DNA of 9,093 nucleotides from Gammaproteobacteria bacterium (GCA_030830425.1 JAURND010000059.1:1-9093), one strand, 5' to 3'. Shown: positions 1 through 7,151, counted from the first letter of the stretch. The notes: generated by a model not told the origin, from the letters alone. Numbers and translations are program-made.

Positions 1-123
1 ATACTCGTTCTCCCTGAAAGTGAGACAAAACCAGGGGGGTTTTTAAGGGGGAAGTGTTCTACTGCCCCCTTAAATTCAAACAGTTTATACTGCTCATGTT
101 GGAAGAAAAATGCTATTGGGTAC
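1..123 (+). mobile_element. MITE-like element copy A (cut by window edge, right end lost)
   Basis: In reference orientation the element runs from the TATACTCG end through GTGAGACAAAACCAGG, a 10-bp hairpin TTTAAGGGGG (42-51) / CCCCCTTAAA (65-74), CCTTAAATTCAAACAG and into the second hairpin module that starts TATACTGCTC (86-95). The first base of the window is already inside the element. Positions 1-95 match copy B (inverted, 1802-1708) at all but about two positions, so the two copies are recent or homogenised. After 95 the interior switches to the allele seen in G and D (ATGC-ATTGGGGTA) and breaks off near 123 before the closing GAGCAGTATA, where repeat R3 begins. It carries no coding capacity of its own. 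Confidence 0.8.
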
Positions 124-128
124 CGAAA

Positions 129-262
129 AAAAATTCCCGCCACCTTTTAGAGCACCTAAAACAAAGGATTTCTTGTAACAGTTGTTCGTAGAAACGCGAA
201 GCTTCCCGGCGAAAGCCGAGATCCCCCTGATAACCGCATGAGGGATTCTTAAAGGGCAATAT
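129..262 (+). repeat. Repeat family R3, copy a
   Basis: From AATTCCCGCCACCTTTTAG through TTGTTCGTAGAAAC to ACCGCATGAGGGATTCTTAAAGGG. The two ends match copy b (6848-6985, inverted), without indels over about 60 bases at the first end; the middle is replaced by palindrome unit P1. It fills the region between element copy A and gcvT. No gene is seen in 1-343. Confidence 0.6.
195..224 (+). repeat. CGCGAA palindrome unit P1
   Basis: CGCGAAGCTTCCCGGCGAAA followed by GCCGAGATCC. It has a short hairpin, CGGC-GAAA-GCCG, with flanking partial pairing. Same family as the units at 263-300, 1526-1555 and 7033-7066. Confidence 0.7.
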
Positions 263-300
263 GAATCCCGGCCTTCATCGAAACGCTTCGCGAAAAAACC
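263..300 (-). repeat. CGCGAA palindrome unit P2 (inverted)
   Basis: Read on the minus strand it gives GGTTTTTTCGCGAAGCG, then a degenerate stem, then GGCCGGGATTC, matching unit P4 in copy E including the flanking TTTTT. CGCGAAGC at 195-202 and GCTTCGCG at 285-292 make a roughly 98-bp inverted structure just upstream of gcvT. Confidence 0.65.
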
Positions 301-343
301 GCATTTTCCACTTAAAACAACACCAAAATGCCGAGATACGATA

Positions 344-1456
344 ATGACAATCAAACAAACAGCACTTCATGCCAAACATCTGGCCTCCCAGGCAAAAATG
401 GTTGCTTTTTATGGATGGGATATGCCGCTGCACTATGGCTCACAACTCGAAGAACATCATCAAGTTCGTAATGATGCAGGCGTATTTGATGTGTCTCATA
501 TGACAATTGTGGATATCGTTGGCGATGAAGCCAAACGATTTTTACAGTATCTTCTAGCCAATGATGTCGGCAAATTGAAGCAACCGGGTACAGCGCTCTA
601 TAGCTGTATGCTAAATGAAGCAGGCGGCGTCATTGATGATTTAATTGTGTATTGGTTAGACGAAAATCGTTATCGACTGATTGTAAATGCGGGCACGCGG
701 GAAAAAGATTGGGGCTGGCTACAAAAACAGGCAAAAGGCTTTGAGGTGTCCCTTCAACTTCGAGTTGATGATTTATCGATTTTAGCGGTACAAGGCCCCT
801 TGGCTATCACCAAAACTAGCCAAGTATTTTCGATAGCATGCTATCAAAAAATCGCAGCACTCAAACCTTTTCAAGTTTTCGAACAAGAGGATTACTGTAT
901 TGCCTGCACTGGATACACTGGCGAAAATGGTATAGAAATCATGGTACCCAATGAACAAGTGGATACGCTTTGGGATCAATTATTAGCCGCTGGCATTCAA
1001 CCTTGCGGATTAGGCGCGAGAGATACCTTACGGTTAGAAGCGGGATTTAGTTTATATGGCGCAGAAATGGATGAAACCAAAACGCCACTCGAATCTAATT
1101 TAGCCTGGACGATTGCCTGGGAACCGACTCATCGTGCATTTATCGGTCGCTCAGCATTAGAAGCCCAAAAACCAAACTTGCAGCAAAAATTGGTCGGGCT
1201 AGTGTTGTCACAAAAAGGCGTGTTACGCAACCACCAGAAAGTGATCGTACCAGATATCGGGGAAGGTGAGATTACCAGCGGTAGTTTTTCTCCCACGCTA
1301 CAACAAGCCATTGCGCTAGCCCGAGTACCACTGACAACCGCTGATCACTGTTTTGTCGATATTCGAGGACAATTGGCGCCAGCGCGTGTTGTAAAACCTA
1401 CTTTTGTGCGACAGGGGAAAAATTTTTTTGACGATGGGGGATCTACTTTATCTTGA
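344..1456 (+). CDS. gcvT: Aminomethyltransferase, glycine cleavage system T protein
   Basis: GcvT takes the aminomethyl group carried on lipoylated H protein and, with tetrahydrofolate, releases ammonia and forms 5,10-methylene-THF in the cytoplasm. The 370-residue product is close to the E. coli length (364) and collinear with it: MVAFYGWDMPLHYGSQ (19-34), DVSHMTIVD (49-57), GGVIDDLIVY (94-103) with the Asp pair 98-99 in the folate/aminomethyl site, LAVQGP (147-152), TGYTGENG (189-196), GLGARDTLRLEAG (222-234), YGAEMDET (238-245), FIGR (266-269), TSGSFSPTL (311-319) and KPTFVRQGK (351-359). About 11 residues after RQGK extend slightly beyond the E. coli end, and a few residues are missing before TSGSFSPTL. 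The ATG matches the family start; the Shine-Dalgarno is weak (GAG at 333-335). gcvH and gcvP, the usual neighbours, do not follow: a repeat begins 25 bases after the stop. Identification is very secure. Confidence 0.97.
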   Translation: MTIKQTALHAKHLASQAKMVAFYGWDMPLHYGSQLEEHHQVRNDAGVFDVSHMTIVDIVGDEAKRFLQYLLANDVGKLKQPGTALYSCMLNEAGGVIDDLIVYWLDENRYRLIVNAGTREKDWGWLQKQAKGFEVSLQLRVDDLSILAVQGPLAITKTSQVFSIACYQKIAALKPFQVFEQEDYCIACTGYTGENGIEIMVPNEQVDTLWDQLLAAGIQPCGLGARDTLRLEAGFSLYGAEMDETKTPLESNLAWTIAWEPTHRAFIGRSALEAQKPNLQQKLVGLVLSQKGVLRNHQKVIVPDIGEGEITSGSFSPTLQQAIALARVPLTTADHCFVDIRGQLAPARVVKPTFVRQGKNFFDDGGSTLS

Positions 1457-1481
1457 GTAACGATAACCATTTCGCTTCAAG

Positions 1482-1655
1482 ATACTGGATTTTTCACCCT
1501 TGAAATGAGACAAAACCAGGGGGATCGCGAAACGTCTCGGCAAATATCGGGATTCATATCTCGTTAAATTTAACAGGTTATACCGCTCTTACCCCAATCG
1601 CATTTTTTTCAGCATATTGTTTTAAAAACCAGTACCTTCAAGTACGAACAGTATA
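1482..1655 (+). mobile_element. MITE-like element copy G
   Basis: Same orientation as A and E. It starts with a divergent terminus (ATACTGG...CCCTTGAAATGAGAC), then CAAAACCAGGGGG. In place of the usual GGGGG/CCCCC hairpin it carries the CGCGAA palindrome unit (1526-1555), as copy E does. The second module runs from TATACCGCTCTTAC (from 1576) through an interior CCCCAATCGCATTTTTTTC...AAAAACCAGTACC to TTCAAGTACGAACAGTATA (1655). That second module is nearly identical to copy D in inverse orientation 3.1 kb away. The element starts 25 bases after the gcvT stop and is joined directly to copy B. Confidence 0.75.
1526..1555 (+). repeat. CGCGAA palindrome unit P3 inside copy G
   Basis: CGCGAAACGTCTCGGCAAAT then ATCGGGATTC. 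It is a divergent member at the same place in the element as unit P4 in copy E. Confidence 0.6.
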
Positions 1656-1672
1656 TACTGCTCGTACTTGAA
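1637..1672. repeat. 36-bp near-perfect palindrome at the G/B junction
   Basis: Centred between 1654 and 1655 (CAGTAT|ATACTG). Eighteen bases on each side are complementary apart from one mismatch (A1648/C1661). It is formed because copies G and B meet by their AGTATA ends and share the central TA. Confidence 0.9.
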
Positions 1673-1802
1673 AGTGAGAATCTTGATGTGTCTGCTTTTT
1701 TGATACGAGCAGTATATACTGTTTGAATTTAAGGGGGCAGTAGAACACTTCCCCCTTAAAAAACCCCCTGGTTTTGTCTCACTTTCAGGGAGAACGAGTA
1801 TA
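1654..1802 (-). mobile_element. MITE-like element copy B (best complete copy)
   Basis: A complete 149-bp copy in inverse orientation. Its ends are TATACTGCTCGTACTTGAAA (left) and CGAGTATA (right). Read inward from both ends, TATACT-CGT-TGAAAGTGAGA is shared, giving an imperfect terminal inverted repeat of about 26 bp that begins with TATA. Inside are an outer 13-bp stem TATACTGCTCGTA/TACGAGCAGTATA around an interior containing GATGTGTCTGCTTTTTTGAT, then TTTAAGGGGG/CCCCCTTAAA around a 13-base loop, then CCCCCTGGTTTTGTCTCACTT. Size, TA-containing ends and lack of an ORF resemble Correia-type (IS630/Tc1-like) MITEs; the relationship is by architecture only. Confidence 0.82.
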
Positions 1803-2049
1803 TTCCTGACTCAACCTTGCCATACGGGGTCATAAAAAGTCCCTGGCAACTGTACGAGTTTGAAGAAATCTCCGCTTTTTGAGCAGGAATTTCTCGTAAC
1901 TATATTAGAAGTATAGCTATTCCCATCAAAACCCAGTAAAATTAAAAGTCTTTTGATAGGCGGTAAAATTTACCTGTTGACTTTAACGAGGGAGAAAAAC
2001 ATTTCTCGCCTTAACTTAGGAATACAAAGACCTGCTTCTTGAAGTGAAA
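1803..2049. other. Spacer between element copies B and C, no gene
   Basis: No supportable ORF. It holds short inverted repeats (CTATA-TTAGAAG-TATAG around 1901-1917; GAGAAA-AACA-TTTCTC 1992-2007) and a stretch near 1865-1905 weakly resembling R3. A TTGACT at 1977-1982 looks like a -35 box but has no good -10 at 16-18 bases. Confidence 0.5.
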
Positions 2050-2220
2050 TATACTGCTCGTACTTGAATGTGAGAATTTTAATGTATCTGCTTTTTTGAT
2101 ACGAGCAGTATAAACTGTTTGAATTTAAGGGGGCAGCAAAACACTTCCCCCTTAAAAAACCCCTGATTTTGTCTCACTTCGAAGATGCAAAAATCAGCTT
2201 CTTGAAGTGGAGTGAGTATA
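2050..2220 (-). mobile_element. MITE-like element copy C, upstream of rpoD
   Basis: Same orientation as B and closely similar from TATACTGCTCG (2050) to TTTTGTCTCACTT (2179). Its right terminus is longer: instead of CAGGGAGAACGAGTATA it has an imperfect hairpin pairing CACTTCGAAGATGC with GCTTCTTGAAGTG, closing with GAGTATA (2214-2220). The copy ends 34 bases before the rpoD start codon, so it forms most of the visible rpoD leader or promoter region. Confidence 0.8.
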
Positions 2221-2240
2221 GATATTCCCATTAATTTTTT

Positions 2241-2244
2241 GGAG
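2241..2244 (+). promoter_or_regulatory. Ribosome binding site of rpoD
   Basis: GGAG sits ten bases before the rpoD ATG and lies outside the upstream repeat copy, which ends at 2220. It supports the chosen start, which also matches the family N terminus. Confidence 0.6.
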
Positions 2245-2254
2245 TAATACTCGA

Positions 2255-4126
2255 ATGAGTAGCCTTGAAACAGATAAATTTGAAATAAAAGCACTAATTA
2301 GCAAAGGAAAAAGTCAAGGGTACTTGACTTGGGCTGAATTAAACGACGGATTACCGCCAGAATTTGCCAATCCTGAACGGATTGAGGATATTATTGCCAT
2401 CTTCAACGATATGGGGATTGAAATCTATGATCGCGCGCCTGATGCAGAAACTTTATTGCTCACTGAAAATAACGAAGAAAAAACAGCTGATGAAGAAACG
2501 TTTGTAGAGGAAGTTGCAGCAGCGTTAGTTTCGGTAGATGCCGAATTTGGCAGAACGACAGATCCTGTGCGTATGTATATGCGCGAAATGGGGTCTGTGG
2601 AATTATTGACTCGCCAAGGAGAAATCAGCATTGCGCAGCGAATCGAAGCAGGGATACGCGAAATCATGATTTCTTTGGCAAATTATCCTCGCACGATTGA
2701 TTCCGTCATCCATGAATTCAAAAAAGTCACTGACGATGAAAAACGGTTAAGCGATGTCATCAGTGGATTTTTGGGTGATGATGATAACAAATCAGCCTTA
2801 TTACCAAATCCTCTCGAACTAGAAGCCTTAGAAGCAATGGCTGGTGATGAAGCGGAAGATGAATCTGTGGTTGAAGCAGAAGGCGAAATCGTGTTAGATA
2901 CTGGACCTGATCCTGATTTGGCAAAAAATCGGTTTGAAGAACTGGCTAATCTACAAGCGTCTTATCTTAAAACAAAAGAGCAATATGGCAAGACACATCG
3001 TTCCACTGAAAAGAAAACCAAAGAATTACAAGAATTTTTTTCTACATTTAAATTAGCGCCACGCCAGTTAAACCGGCAAATTAAAAAGTTGCGGGAAATT
3101 TTGGATGAAATACGTAGACAAGAACGTCTTATTTTAAATCTCTGCGTCAACAAAGCGGGCACTCCTCGCAAAAATTTTATTGCTTCGTTCCCTAGCAACG
3201 AAACCAATTCAACTTGGTTGGATACATACATACAAAATCATAAAAAACAGGCGAATGCGCTTGAAGAATTTCGGAGTGACATTGAGCGCGCACAAAAAAA
3301 ATTAATTGAGATTGAAAAGCAAGCAACACTGCATATTCTTGAAATCAAAGAAATTAATAGGCGGATGTCTATCGGTGAAACAAAAACCAAGCGCGCTAAA
3401 AAAGAAATGATCGAGGCAAATTTACGACTGGTTATTTCTATTGCAAAAAAATATACTAATCGTGGATTGCAATTTTTAGATCTGATTCAAGAAGGCAACA
3501 TAGGCTTAATGAAAGCGGTTGATAAATTTGAATACCGTCGTGGTTATAAATTTTCAACTTACGCCACTTGGTGGATTCGTCAAGCGATTACCCGATCTAT
3601 TGCTGATCAGGCTCGTACGATTCGTATTCCTGTGCACATGATAGAAACCATTAACAAGCTCAATCGCATTTCTCGCCAACTATTACAAGAAACCGGGCAA
3701 GAACCTTCACCTGAAGAATTGGCGAAATTAATGGATATGACTGAAGATAAAATTCGAAAAGTACTCAAAATTTCTAAAGAACCGATTTCCATGGAAACCC
3801 CCGTTGGTGATGGTGATGATGATTCTCATTTAGGTGATTTTATTGAAGATTCTCACCTAGAATCCCCCATTGATGCCGCCACGATTGCTGGTCTACAAAA
3901 AGCCGTCAATGATGTATTAGGATCTTTAACAACGCGAGAAGCAAAAGTATTACGTATGCGTTTTGGGATAGAAATGAATACAGACCATACTTTAGAGGAA
4001 GTCGGCAAACAATTTGATGTCACGCGAGAACGTATACGACAAATCGAAGCAAAAGCATTGCGCAAATTACGCCATCCCAGTCGAGCAGAAAAACTCATTA
4101 GCTTTACAGAACTAGAAGGCGATTAG
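2255..4126 (+). CDS. rpoD: RNA polymerase primary sigma factor RpoD (sigma-70)
   Basis: This is the housekeeping sigma factor, which directs core RNA polymerase to -35/-10 promoters. At 623 residues it is full length (E. coli 613). Region 1.1 is about 8-65 ([21 protein letters not shown]). Region 1.2 is 101-134 ([21 protein letters not shown]). An acidic, charged non-conserved region spans about 135-375. Region 2.1 is about 383-403, 2.2 is 405-430 ([24 protein letters not shown]), and 2.3/2.4, which melt and read the -10, are 431-461 ([22 protein letters not shown] then ARTIRIPVH). Region 3 is about 463-510, the 3.2 finger about 512-532 (acidic [15 protein letters not shown]), and the region 4.2 helix-turn-helix that reads the -35 is 578-606 ([27 protein letters not shown]). 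The ATG is preceded by GGAG at 2241-2244. It is not preceded by dnaG as in the common rpsU-dnaG-rpoD arrangement; instead a MITE-like copy ends 34 bases upstream. Confidence 0.98.
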   Translation: MSSLETDKFEIKALISKGKSQGYLTWAELNDGLPPEFANPERIEDIIAIFNDMGIEIYDRAPDAETLLLTENNEEKTADEETFVEEVAAALVSVDAEFGRTTDPVRMYMREMGSVELLTRQGEISIAQRIEAGIREIMISLANYPRTIDSVIHEFKKVTDDEKRLSDVISGFLGDDDNKSALLPNPLELEALEAMAGDEAEDESVVEAEGEIVLDTGPDPDLAKNRFEELANLQASYLKTKEQYGKTHRSTEKKTKELQEFFSTFKLAPRQLNRQIKKLREILDEIRRQERLILNLCVNKAGTPRKNFIASFPSNETNSTWLDTYIQNHKKQANALEEFRSDIERAQKKLIEIEKQATLHILEIKEINRRMSIGETKTKRAKKEMIEANLRLVISIAKKYTNRGLQFLDLIQEGNIGLMKAVDKFEYRRGYKFSTYATWWIRQAITRSIADQARTIRIPVHMIETINKLNRISRQLLQETGQEPSPEELAKLMDMTEDKIRKVLKISKEPISMETPVGDGDDDSHLGDFIEDSHLESPIDAATIAGLQKAVNDVLGSLTTREAKVLRMRFGIEMNTDHTLEEVGKQFDVTRERIRQIEAKALRKLRHPSRAEKLISFTELEGD

Positions 4127-4152
4127 TCAGCGATTCTTGATATCTTTTAAAA

Positions 4153-4260
4153 AAGCTAAAAAAGTTTCTTGAGAAAGTTTTTTGCTGTCAATAATTCTTA
4201 GTGACAGCCGCATGGGAGATTTTTAAGCAGCAGATAGCGCTTCTCTCTTTTAATCACAAA
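4153..4260 (+). repeat. Possible degenerate R3 copy c between rpoD and the tRNA
   Basis: GCCGCATGGGAGATTTTTAA and the following CGCTTCTCTC stretch match, in inverted form, the CCCATGCGGTTGCCGG and GGGAGAAGCGG parts of R3 copy b. The preceding AAGTTTCTTGAGAAAG part is weakly similar to the TTTCTTGTAACAG part of copy a. Ancient and only tentatively assigned. Confidence 0.35.
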
Positions 4261-4358
4261 CGCGGATTTTTCGCAGTGATATATGAAAACCAAGAAGCAA
4301 GCGCCGCGTTTTTAGCGGAAATTGCTCGTGAGCAATCACATCTTGTTATCCAAAATTT

Positions 4359-4437
<79 letters not shown>

Positions 4438-4738
4438 AAAAAACAAAGGCTTACTTGCCTCCTACGATTTTTCTCATACAAAATCGCTTACGCGACTTTT
4501 TCGCCCACGACACGCATTCAACTAAATGGATCTCACCACGACTAATTTGAAGGTCGAGTACATCCTTATTGTCTGCTCGTGTTGATTAACGAGCCCGCCA
4601 AGAAAAACATCCCTGCCAAAGACCACACTTGGTGACGTTAAGGATCCCCTTTAACCACGCAGCCCATGCATAGAAGTTGGCGGAAGCAGTACTTATTCAC
4701 TGGCGTGGCTTTCGCCAGTTTAAAAGGCTACAGCCCTC
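4438..4738. other. Gap after the tRNA, no recognisable gene
   Basis: Short open stretches exist on both strands (for example 4585-4451 on the minus strand, 45 codons, no proper start), but none has a start plus Shine-Dalgarno or a recognisable motif. No copy of the tRNA 3' end is visible, so there is no sign of an integrated island using this tRNA as attachment site. Confidence 0.5.
4699..4721 (+). terminator. Candidate weak terminator between tRNA-Ile2 and mutL
   Basis: ACTGGCG (4699-4705) pairs with CGCCAGT (4713-4719) around a 7-base loop, followed by only TT then AAAA. The position between converging genes fits a terminator for the plus strand, but the U-tract is short. Confidence 0.3.
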
Positions 4739-4837
4739 TATACCGCTCTTACTTGAAGGCACTGGTTTTTAAAACAATATGCTAAAAAAATGCGATTGGG
4801 GTAAGAGCGGTATAACCTGTTGAATTTAAGGGGGCAG
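4739..4837 (-). mobile_element. MITE-like element copy D (truncated) at the 3' side of mutL
   Basis: Only the second hairpin module and the start of the central hairpin remain. The module has a perfect 14-bp inverted repeat, TATACCGCTCTTAC / GTAAGAGCGGTATA, around an AT-rich interior, followed by TGTTGAATTTAAGGGGGCAG, where similarity stops 27 bases from the mutL stop codon. The interior is the same allele as in copy G. It lies between converging transcription units and could fold in transcripts from either side. Confidence 0.78.
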
Positions 4838-4864
4838 CTCTTGAAGCATCATGCTGACTTAGCC

Positions 4865-6760
4865 TCAACGTCCTCGTAAAAATAATCGATCCAGTTCTTT
4901 GATGGAAAACTCTCGGCAAGTCGGGCGTCCATGATTGCATTGTCCACTACGATCTGTCTTTTCCATATCTCGTAATAGCGCATTCATTTCTGGGATCGTT
5001 AATCGATGATGGGCTTGCTTCGCACTTTTACAGGCGATGTTCCCGAGTATTTCATGAATGGTATGTATGATGCGTTGGCTATTTTCTTCCGCCATCCAGT
5101 CTGATAAAACATCTTGAACAAGTTGCGTGACATCGATATGTTGAAACAAAGCAGGCGCACTGCGAATAGCGAAAGCTGTGGGTGCGATTTGTTCAATGAC
5201 TAAACCGAGTGATTCAAAAACAGATTGCTGATTAAGCAATAACGCCGTTTCTTTTTCCGTCACATTCAGTGTCAATGGCAGACATAAAACTTGAGTTTGT
5301 ATTTTTCCTGCCGCCTGTTGCGCTTTTAACTGTTCATATAAAATACGTTCATGTGCAGCGTGCATGTCTACAATCACTAGACCGTTCGCATTTTCAGCTA
5401 AAATATAAATACCATGGAGCTGCCCTAATGCATAACCAAGTGCAGGCACTTCATGAACTGCCTGCAATTCATCAGTGTCATGGGTGTCGGTAATTTCAGG
5501 GAGAACAGTCGTCGCTGTTTCTGTTGCCTCATCGGAATGTGTTTTTCCTAGGCTAGCATAATGCGTCATTTGTTCACGGATCACTAGCGGCAACACTTGT
5601 TGCTTAGGATGCGGTGTGAATTTGATCGTAGATGGTTCCTGCTGATGAATGGCGGGTATGTTGTCTGACGTCACTGTTTCATGTTGAGTGTGGTCAGATG
5701 AAGATGGCGATAATAATTCAATGGGCTTTAACGTATCTAAATTGACTTGATTGGCGGTATTCGCTTGCGCTAATACATCGTGTATGGCGCGATATAAAAA
5801 ATCATGCACATGTCGACTTTCTCTAAATCGAACTTCGTTTTTAGTCGGATGCACATTTACATCGACTTCTTCAGGATTAAGGGTGAGATATAACACATAA
5901 GCAGGGTGTCTATCGCTGTATTGCACATCTTTATAGGCCTGACGCATGGCATGCGAAATCAGTTTATCTCTAATAATCCGTCCATTGACATAAAAATATT
6001 GCAGATCGGATTGACTGCGCATCGCAATGGGCAAACCTATCCAACCTTGCAATGTCATTTCGCTATGTTCAATTTCAATGGCTAATGCCTGTTGCATAAA
6101 ATGATCGCCACAAATTTTTGCTACCCGTTCTTCACGGGCTAGCAATGTTTTTGCAGGCGGTAATTGTAGTGCTGTACGTTGCCCCTGTTTTAACGTAAAT
6201 CCTGCGTCAAAATGCCCCAGTGCAATTTGCGAAATTTTATCCGAAATGTGCGAAAACTCTGTTTTTTCTGTACGTAAAAATCGACGACGGGCAGGCGTAT
6301 TGAAAAATAAATCACGCACATCGATAGTCGTACCTAAGGGGTGCGCAACAGGTTGCAACTGAAATTCGGGTTCTCGGCCTTCTATACTGAGTTGCCAAGC
6401 GGTTGATGCTTGTGCAGGCCTAGCACTGAGTGTAAGCCTAGAAACCGAGGCGATACTGGCTAGCGCTTCTCCTCTGAAACCTAAACTTTTGACTTGTTCT
6501 AATTCGGTCAGACTACTAATCTTGCTGGTTGCATGACGGCTTAATGCCAGCACCAAATCATCTTTGTGTATACCGCAACCGTTATCACGAATACAGATGC
6601 GCTGTATCCCTCCGCCTTCAATCAGAATATCAATTTCATTAGCACCGGCGTCTAAACTATTTTCTAATAATTCTTTGACCACAGACGCGGGTCTTTCGAT
6701 GACCTCACCAGCAGCAATTTGATTGGCCAATTGTGGATTGAGTAAATGAATTCTAGACAT
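4865..6760 (-). CDS. mutL: DNA mismatch repair protein MutL with latent endonuclease
   Basis: MutL couples mismatch recognition by MutS to strand processing. Counted from the chosen ATG (631 residues), the GHKL ATPase occupies about 1-330: NPQLANQIAAGEVIERPASV near the N terminus, KELLENSLDAGA with catalytic Glu30 and Mg-binding Asn34, DNGCGI (59-64), ATSKI, GFRGEALASI (94-103), FFNTPARRRFLR and DVNVHPTKNEVRF. A Thr/Ser/Gln-rich linker runs from about 340 to 430. The C-terminal dimerisation domain contains DMHAAHERILYE (465-476), matching the metal-binding nuclease motif DQHA(X)2E(X)4E, plus ACKSAKQAHHR (576-586) and CNHGRPT (608-614), so it should nick DNA itself. E. coli MutL lacks these motifs and relies on MutH. 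A GTG 27 codons upstream is in frame, but homologues begin near IHLLNP, so the ATG at 6760 is preferred; no clear Shine-Dalgarno is seen. It converges with rpoD and the tRNA. Confidence 0.96.
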   Translation of the reverse strand: MSRIHLLNPQLANQIAAGEVIERPASVVKELLENSLDAGANEIDILIEGGGIQRICIRDNGCGIHKDDLVLALSRHATSKISSLTELEQVKSLGFRGEALASIASVSRLTLSARPAQASTAWQLSIEGREPEFQLQPVAHPLGTTIDVRDLFFNTPARRRFLRTEKTEFSHISDKISQIALGHFDAGFTLKQGQRTALQLPPAKTLLAREERVAKICGDHFMQQALAIEIEHSEMTLQGWIGLPIAMRSQSDLQYFYVNGRIIRDKLISHAMRQAYKDVQYSDRHPAYVLYLTLNPEEVDVNVHPTKNEVRFRESRHVHDFLYRAIHDVLAQANTANQVNLDTLKPIELLSPSSSDHTQHETVTSDNIPAIHQQEPSTIKFTPHPKQQVLPLVIREQMTHYASLGKTHSDEATETATTVLPEITDTHDTDELQAVHEVPALGYALGQLHGIYILAENANGLVIVDMHAAHERILYEQLKAQQAAGKIQTQVLCLPLTLNVTEKETALLLNQQSVFESLGLVIEQIAPTAFAIRSAPALFQHIDVTQLVQDVLSDWMAEENSQRIIHTIHEILGNIACKSAKQAHHRLTIPEMNALLRDMEKTDRSGQCNHGRPTCREFSIKELDRLFLRGR

Positions 6761-6847
6761 TTTTAGGCTTTTTACAGCAATTCCCGCCAGAAACTCGGAA
6801 TTGCTTTCTTGTTTTAACGTATCGCTTGAACAAGTTCGCACTCACGG

Positions 6848-6878
6848 CAAAGGGGGAGAAGCGGCTTCTCTCCCTTTG
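6848..6878 (-). promoter_or_regulatory. Strong hairpin 88 bases upstream of mutL ATG
   Basis: CAAAGGGGGAGAAG pairs with CTTCTCTCCCTTTG over 14 bp (one G-U on the plus strand) around a 3-base loop. In a minus-strand transcript reading towards mutL it would sit in the leader. There is no T-tract after it on either strand, so it is not a standard terminator; role unknown. Confidence 0.4.
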
Positions 6879-6985
6879 TAATCCCCCATGCGGTTGCCGG
6901 CAATGAGGATTGTTTTTACGAACAAATTCTGCAGGAAACCCTTTATTTTAGACACTTTAAAGGGCAGCGGGAATTGCTGGGATTT
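6848..6985 (-). repeat. Repeat family R3, copy b, upstream of mutL
   Basis: The reverse complement reads AATTCCCGCTGCCCTTTAAA...TTTGTTCGTAAAAAC...AACCGCATGGGGGATTAC and aligns with copy a at roughly three quarters of positions by eye. It is joined to element copy E on its AATTCCCGC side, as copy a is joined to element copy A. It includes the perfect 10-bp palindrome TTGCCGGCAA and a strong hairpin at 6848-6878. Confidence 0.6.
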
Positions 6986-6988
6986 TTA

Positions 6989-7151
6989 TATACTCGTCTC
7001 ACTTCAATGTGAGACAAAACCAGGGGGTTTTTCGCGAAGCGTCCCGACGAAGGTCGGGATCCATGCGCCCCCTTAAGTTCAAATAGATGATACTGCTCGT
7101 ATCAAAAAAGTAGACACATCAAGATGCTCACTTTCAAGTACGAGCAGTATA
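6989..7151 (+). mobile_element. MITE-like element copy E, overlapping the nlpD 3' end
   Basis: A complete copy of about 163 bp from TATACTCG (6989) to GCAGTATA (7151). The left terminus forms a perfect 7-bp hairpin, GTCTCAC/GTGAGAC. The central hairpin is altered: GGGGGTTTTT is followed by a CGCGAAGCGTCCCGACGAAG palindrome unit, then CGCCCCCTTAAG. The second module has the B/C type interior (ATCAAAAAAGTAGACACATC). Its right end reads into nlpD on the minus strand, so it encodes the nlpD terminal codons. Confidence 0.8.
7033..7066 (+). repeat. CGCGAA palindrome unit P4 inside copy E
   Basis: CGCGAAGCGTCCCGACGAAG then GTCGGGATCCATGC. It contains a perfect 7-bp stem, TCCCGAC/GTCGGGA, with loop GAAG. 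It resembles the widespread proteobacterial palindromes that translate as VPxKxGI in spurious ORFs, which is exactly how it reads here (VPTKVGI). Confidence 0.75.

Noticed and set aside
94..354. 86-codon minus-strand ORF upstream of gcvT
   Set aside because: It lies across repeat R3 and palindrome units and overlaps the gcvT start; no Shine-Dalgarno or known domain. The peptide resembles another repeat-derived ORF, so it is best explained as repeat sequence.
2079..2294. 71-codon minus-strand ORF across copy C and the rpoD start
   Set aside because: Antisense to element copy C and to the rpoD N terminus; composition and position indicate a shadow.
4154..4186. AT-rich hairpin after rpoD (AGC-AAAAAA-TTTC with its complement) as terminator
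   Set aside because: It pairs with a bulge and a mismatch, is nearly all A-T, and the T-run lies inside the arm rather than after it. It could still end transcription, but support is too thin.
4322..4350. TTGCTC / TGTTAT as a promoter for the tRNA
   Set aside because: Only three and four matches to consensus, 16-base spacing, and TTGCTC is part of the palindrome ATTGCTCGTGAGCAAT; not distinguishable from chance.
4438..4864. Integrated island or attachment site at the tRNA 3' end
   Set aside because: No repeated copy of the tRNA 3' end, no integrase and no phage gene in the following sequence; mutL follows.
6761..6841. 27-residue N-terminal extension of MutL from a GTG at 6841
   Set aside because: MutL homologues start at the IHLLNP-type segment; the extension has no Shine-Dalgarno and no conserved motif.
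6888..7076. 62-codon plus-strand ORF ending in VPTKVGIHAPP
   Set aside because: It is made of R3b plus element copy E; the VPTKVGI part is the usual translation of the CCCGAC-GAAG-GTCGGG palindrome and not a protein.
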